Shown: positions 6,689 to 9,710 of the stretch, in pieces | How the letters are laid out: every line of letters begins with the position of its first letter | Numbering within the stretch: the first letter of the stretch is position 1 | DNA from: Deltaproteobacteria bacterium | GTDB taxonomy: Bacteria; Desulfobacterota; Desulfobacteria; Desulfobacterales; SG8-13 | Reading direction: 5' to 3' | Length of the DNA: 9,710 nucleotides | Assembly: GCA_030670715.1 (NCBI GenBank) | Contig: DAOVBC010000066.1 | Location: 1-9,710, forward strand | Program-made: the position numbers and the translations under genes | The notes under the pieces: generated by a model | Told to the model about the DNA's origin: nothing | The model's input: only the letters and a program-made list of their open reading frames with translations | Database searches by the model: none

Positions 6689-6793
6689 TGTTGCATTTTT
6701 GGTGTGCAACATTATTGCAACAGCAATTCTGATCGTATTTATAATAGATTCAACTAGAATTTAGAGTTGGATGTTGCATTAAATGCAACATCC
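6689..6793. promoter_or_regulatory. TGTTGC/GCAACA inverted sites, candidate upstream activating sequences
   Basis: Two clusters. The first has TGTTGC (6689-6694) with GCAACA at 6706-6711 and again at 6717-6722. The second is a near-perfect dyad: GGATGTTGCATT (6769-6780) and its exact complement AATGCAACATCC (6782-6793) around a single A. The second is centred about 120 bases, and the first about 200 bases, upstream of the predicted sigma-54 start near 6900, normal distances for NtrC-type activators. The same hexamers flank the sigma-54 promoter at 1189. No T-run follows the dyad, so it is unlikely to be a terminator. Confidence 0.6.
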
Positions 6794-6873
6794 TTTATCC
6801 TGCCAGGAACCGAGCTGCCGCAACCCATACATTAAGTAACTGAAATTACGTTTAAATTTTAATCTTGTTACCC

Positions 6874-6889
6874 TGGCACGCTTCCTGCT
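6874..6889 (+). promoter_or_regulatory. Sigma-54 (-24/-12) promoter
   Basis: TGGCACGCTTCCTGCT fits TGGCACG-N4-TTGCW with one mismatch (C for the first T of the -12 box). GG at 6875-6876 and GC at 6887-6888 have the required 10-base offset. Expected start is near 6900, leaving a leader of about 120 nt before GTG 7022. It should drive the receiver-domain gene and the HdrA-GltD gene. The remaining intergenic sequence (6890-7021) shows no other feature I can support. Confidence 0.82.
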
Positions 6890-7021
6890 TTTAGGACCAC
6901 AGAACGATTCTTTTTGAACGCTCACCTGATTTTTTACAGGCCTGATTCATCTATTAAAGTGTTTTCGGTTTTTGCATGAAATGTTCAAGCTTATGTCACC
7001 CGAGAGTAAATGGAGGTTTCC

Positions 7022-7462
7022 GTGAACCAGGGGATGGAGAGAAAAAAGATTTTCGTCATGGATGATGAGCCGGAAATGCGAATTTTCCTGCTCAATCTTC
7101 TGGACACCGGCGGTTTTGAACCGGTCCTCGTCGAAAGCGGAGCTGCGGGACTGCAGCGCGTCACAGAGGAAAAACCGGCGCTCATTATTCTCAACATACT
7201 CAAATATCGTGACAGTAACACATTGCTGTACCGGGATCTTAAGCTTGATGAAAAACTGAAAAAAATCCCGGTCATCATGCTCTCAAACGTCGATCAAAAA
7301 ACGTTCTACCACTGCCAGAAATTTAAGAACAGACCTCCCGGCCACGGAATCCCCGAGCCGGACGCCTACTTTGTAAAACCAGTTGAAGCTGATGAACTGC
7401 TTCAACTGGTTCACATGCTCACTCGAACCAGCAAGGCGAATGCTGCCGAGGAGGTCGTATAA
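7022..7462 (+). CDS. Stand-alone receiver-domain protein with Asn in place of the phospho-acceptor Asp
   Basis: 146 residues from GTG 7022, preceded by GGAGG five bases upstream. An in-frame ATG at 7010 has only a weak site, and one at 7034 lies just inside the receiver fold. The fold is a CheY-like receiver without output domain: IFVMDDEPEMR (acidic pair Asp14-Asp15), PVIMLSNVD (Ser88 at the Thr/Ser switch) and YFVKP (Lys119). The segment that should read LILDxxMP reads LIILNILKYRD, so Asn58 replaces the phospho-acceptor Asp. Phosphorylation in the usual way is not expected; it may be a constitutive or protein-binding receiver. It is the first gene behind the sigma-54 promoter at 6874 and precedes the HdrA-GltD gene, suggesting it helps control that enzyme or its partners. 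The last part of the gene contains a 13-bp perfect inverted repeat (7377-7411). Confidence 0.88.
   Translation: MNQGMERKKIFVMDDEPEMRIFLLNLLDTGGFEPVLVESGAAGLQRVTEEKPALIILNILKYRDSNTLLYRDLKLDEKLKKIPVIMLSNVDQKTFYHCQKFKNRPPGHGIPEPDAYFVKPVEADELLQLVHMLTRTSKANAAEEVV
7377..7411. repeat. 13-bp perfect inverted repeat inside the receiver gene
   Basis: AACCAGTTGAAGC (7377-7389) and GCTTCAACTGGTT (7399-7411) are exact complements around a nine-base loop. The repeat lies within codons for the last receiver helix, about 50 bases before the stop. In mRNA it would be a stable stem-loop; no T-run follows, so it is not an intrinsic terminator. It may be coincidental from the alternating GAA/CTT codons. Confidence 0.7.
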
Positions 7463-7599
7463 TGCGAATTTGTCGGCACGGGTTTTTAAAATACACAGGA
7501 AAATTCCTCCCTGCGGTGTGCATGACGGTCGATCCTCCTGATCTGTTCATTTTCTCAGGACTGAGTAAAGCATACAAAAGGAGCCATCTATGCCTGTAA
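7462..7599 (+). CDS. Possible 45-codon ORF coupled to both neighbours
   Basis: The stop of the receiver gene overlaps an ATG (TAATG, 7460-7464) that has GAGGAGG seven bases upstream. The frame runs 45 codons (MRICRHGFLKYTGKFLPAV at the start) and ends at TAA 7597-7599, ten bases inside the HdrA-GltD gene. The ribosome site and overlaps at both ends look like translational coupling, but the sequence shows no recognisable domain, and GAGGAGG also encodes the Glu-Glu of the receiver. If it is not real, 7463-7589 is simply a 127-base spacer. Confidence 0.25.
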   Translation: MRICRHGFLKYTGKFLPAVCMTVDPPDLFIFSGLSKAYKRSHLCL

Positions 7600-9710
7600 A
7601 AATTGGTTTTTACATCTGCCACTGCGGCATTAACATCGCCCACAAGGTCCGGGTGGAAGAGGTGTCAAACTTTGCCAGGGAGATGAAGAATGTAGTAGTG
7701 GCGCGGGACTATAAATTCATGTGTTCCGATCCGGGGCAGGCGATGATAGAAGACGACATTCGGGATTTCGGTCTGACGCGTGTCGTCGTAGCTTCCTGCT
7801 CGCCACGACTGCACGGCAAAACATTCATGGGGGCCTGCCAGCGGGCCGGATTAAATCCGTATTTTTTCCAGATGGCTTCGGTGCGGGAACAGGTGTCGTG
7901 GGTAACCGAAGACGAAGGCGAAGCAACGGACAAGGCCAAGAGTTTATCGGCTGCAGCTATTAATCGGGTTAATTATCATGAAAGCCTTGAAGCCCGTGAG
8001 GCAGAAGTCAATCCCGACATGCTGGTTGTCGGCGGCGGAATTGCCGGCATGCAGGCCTCCCTGGATATCGGCGATGCCGGTCACAAAGTTTACCTGGTGG
8101 AAAAAGGCACCACCATTGGGGGCCATATGCTGCAGTTTGACAAAACCTTTCCGACCCTTGACTGCGCGGCGTGCATCGGCACCCCCAAGATGGTGGAAGT
8201 AGCACAGAATTCGAATATTGAGCTGTTCTCATACAGCGAGGTAACAGAGGTTTCCGGTTTTATAGGCAACTTCACGGTTACGATCAAACGCAAACCGGGC
8301 TATGTGAAAGAAGGCGTTTGTACCGGTTGCGGGGAATGCACCAGCGTCTGCCCGGTGTCGGTTCCAAGTGAATGGGATGCCGGGATTGGCGATAGAAAAG
8401 CGATTGGGAGAGCCTTTCCACAGGCGATCCCGATTACCTTTAATATCGAGAAAAAAGATCGCGCGCCCTGTGTAACAACGTGTCCGGCCGGAATTAATGT
8501 CCAGGGTTACGTGCAGCTCATCGGCCAGGGAAAATACAAAGAGGCCGTTGAGCTGATCATGGAGCGGCTTCCCCTGCCGGGGGTGCTGGGGCGTGTCTGC
8601 CCTCATCCCTGCGAATCCCTGTGCCGAAGGGCAGATGTGGATTCACCCATCGCCATCCGGGATTTAAAGCGCTTCGCTGCCGATCAGGTGGATTTTTCCG
8701 ATCTTCCATTACCGCAGATCGAAGAGCGCCCCGAAAAAATAGCGGTGGTCGGGTCGGGCCCTGCCGGGCTGACCGTTGCATACTACCTCAGATTAAAAGG
8801 TTACCGGATAACCATCTTTGAAGCCCTAGATGTGCTCGGGGGCATGCTCAGGGTCGGTATACCGGATTACCGTCTGCCGTCCGGAATTCTGGATCAGGAG
8901 ATTGACCATATTTTACGTCTGGGCATTGACACCCGAACCGGAAAACGACTCGGTCGCGATTTCACACTGAATGACTTGAAAGAAGAAGGATTCAAGGCCG
9001 TATTCCTTGCCATCGGTGCCCACAGCGGGCTGGATACAAATATTCCCGGAGAAGGTGACTTTGAGGGCGTGATCAACGCGGTGGAATTCCTGCGGGTTGC
9101 CAATCTGGGAGACAGCCGGAAACCGGGTAAAGAAGTTGTGGTCATCGGCGGCGGCAATGTCGCTGTCGATGCCGCCAGAGTTGCCCTGCGGCTGGGCAGC
9201 GAATCGGTGACGGTTGTCTACCGGCGAAGCCGCAAAGAAATGCCGGCTTACGAAGAGGAGATCGAAGATGCCCTGGCTGAGGGAATCAAGATGCACTACC
9301 TTACCGCCCCCTCCCGGATTATCGGCGAAGGCGGCAGGGTTACCGGATTTGAGTGTCTCAAAACCGAACTCGGACCGCCTGATGCCAGCGGTCGGCGTCG
9401 GCCCGTACCGGTGAAGGGGTCCGAATTTATTATCCCGTGCGATGCAGTCATCCCGGCCATCGGCCAGAGGGTCGATGCAGGATGGGCAACCGGGGATGCG
9501 GCACCGGAGCTGACGCGTCGCAATACTTTTGCTGTCAACCCCCATACGATGCAGACTTCCGTACCCCACATCTTTGCCGCCGGTGATGCGGTAACCGGTC
9601 CGGCATCGGTCATCGAAGCGGTGGCTGCCGGACACAAGGCAGTGGAGGGGATTCAGCGTTTTATCGGGGGCGAAGACCTGGATGAGTATGCCGCTGAAAT
9701 GGCGGCGCAG
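7590..9710 (+). CDS. HdrA-like FAD/iron-sulfur protein fused to a GltD/NfnB-type NAD(P)H:FAD module, 3' end missing
   Basis: 707 codons from ATG 7590 (AAAGGAG six bases upstream) to the window end without a stop. The first part is HdrA-like: CHCG (C10, C12), C45 and C70 of the N-terminal cluster domain, flavin loop GGGIAG (148-153), LDCAACIGTPKM (190-201), and a ferredoxin motif C244-x2-C247-x2-C250-x3-C254-P. From about 290 it becomes glutamate-synthase-small-subunit/NfnB-like: Cys294, 298, 337, 341, 345 for iron-sulfur binding, FAD loop GSGPAG (388-393), nucleotide loop GGGNVA (520-525) followed by YRRS, and FAAGD (662-666) near the FAD C-terminal end. HdrA proteins route electrons by flavin-based bifurcation or confurcation between heterodisulfide reductase-type partners, ferredoxin and a hydrogenase or NADH input. 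The fusion suggests NAD(P)H exchange within one chain. Partner genes may lie to the right; the natural reaction is not determined here. Confidence 0.92.
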   Translation, partial: MPVKIGFYICHCGINIAHKVRVEEVSNFAREMKNVVVARDYKFMCSDPGQAMIEDDIRDFGLTRVVVASCSPRLHGKTFMGACQRAGLNPYFFQMASVREQVSWVTEDEGEATDKAKSLSAAAINRVNYHESLEAREAEVNPDMLVVGGGIAGMQASLDIGDAGHKVYLVEKGTTIGGHMLQFDKTFPTLDCAACIGTPKMVEVAQNSNIELFSYSEVTEVSGFIGNFTVTIKRKPGYVKEGVCTGCGECTSVCPVSVPSEWDAGIGDRKAIGRAFPQAIPITFNIEKKDRAPCVTTCPAGINVQGYVQLIGQGKYKEAVELIMERLPLPGVLGRVCPHPCESLCRRADVDSPIAIRDLKRFAADQVDFSDLPLPQIEERPEKIAVVGSGPAGLTVAYYLRLKGYRITIFEALDVLGGMLRVGIPDYRLPSGILDQEIDHILRLGIDTRTGKRLGRDFTLNDLKEEGFKAVFLAIGAHSGLDTNIPGEGDFEGVINAVEFLRVANLGDSRKPGKEVVVIGGGNVAVDAARVALRLGSESVTVVYRRSRKEMPAYEEEIEDALAEGIKMHYLTAPSRIIGEGGRVTGFECLKTELGPPDASGRRRPVPVKGSEFIIPCDAVIPAIGQRVDAGWATGDAAPELTRRNTFAVNPHTMQTSVPHIFAAGDAVTGPASVIEAVAAGHKAVEGIQRFIGGEDLDEYAAEMAAQ

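Noticed and set aside
8913..9635. 240-codon minus-strand frame
   Set aside because: Antisense to the HdrA-GltD gene, whose plus-strand translation has continuous FAD, NAD(P) and iron-sulfur motifs; the minus frame has none.

Overview
The window looks like a chromosome segment of an anaerobic, probably sulfate-reducing or syntrophic member of the Desulfobacterota (former Deltaproteobacteria). This rests on gene content, not on any search. It holds an HdrA-type flavin/iron-sulfur protein fused to a GltD/NfnB-type NAD(P)H:flavin module, an NtrC-class two-component system, two near-consensus sigma-54 promoters, an archaemetzincin, and Cys-rich H-protein-like genes. No tRNA, rRNA, CRISPR array or insertion sequence was seen.

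Layout. 1-817 (-): N-terminal part of a sodium/solute symporter that runs off the left edge. It has its own leader with an intrinsic-terminator-like hairpin just before the start codon. 818-1271: divergent control region with a putative sigma-70 promoter for the symporter, TGTTGC/GCAACA inverted sites and a sigma-54 promoter facing right. 1272-2534 (+): a 74-residue four-cysteine protein, then a 318-residue protein carrying two copies of the same cysteine module plus an H-protein-like domain that lacks the lipoyl lysine. 2535-2847: convergent intergenic region filled by an array of short hairpins with a repeated CCTCAA linker. 2848-6418 (-): histidine kinase with a Rossmann-like N-terminus, then an NtrC-type response regulator, then an archaemetzincin, probably one transcript. 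6419-7021: second divergent control region with the same inverted sites and a second sigma-54 promoter. 7022-9710 (+): a receiver-domain protein whose phospho-acceptor Asp is Asn, a possible 45-codon ORF, and the HdrA-GltD fusion, which is open at the right edge.

How the parts may work together (inference): the kinase may read a nucleotide or redox state through its Rossmann-like domain and its Cys-containing PAS domain. It would phosphorylate the sigma-54 activator encoded next to it. That activator would bind the TGTTGC/GCAACA sites found upstream of both sigma-54 promoters, switching on the Cys-module/H-like genes on one side and the receiver/HdrA-GltD operon on the other. Electron-transfer enzymes would thus be controlled by a redox-responsive two-component system embedded between its two target operons.
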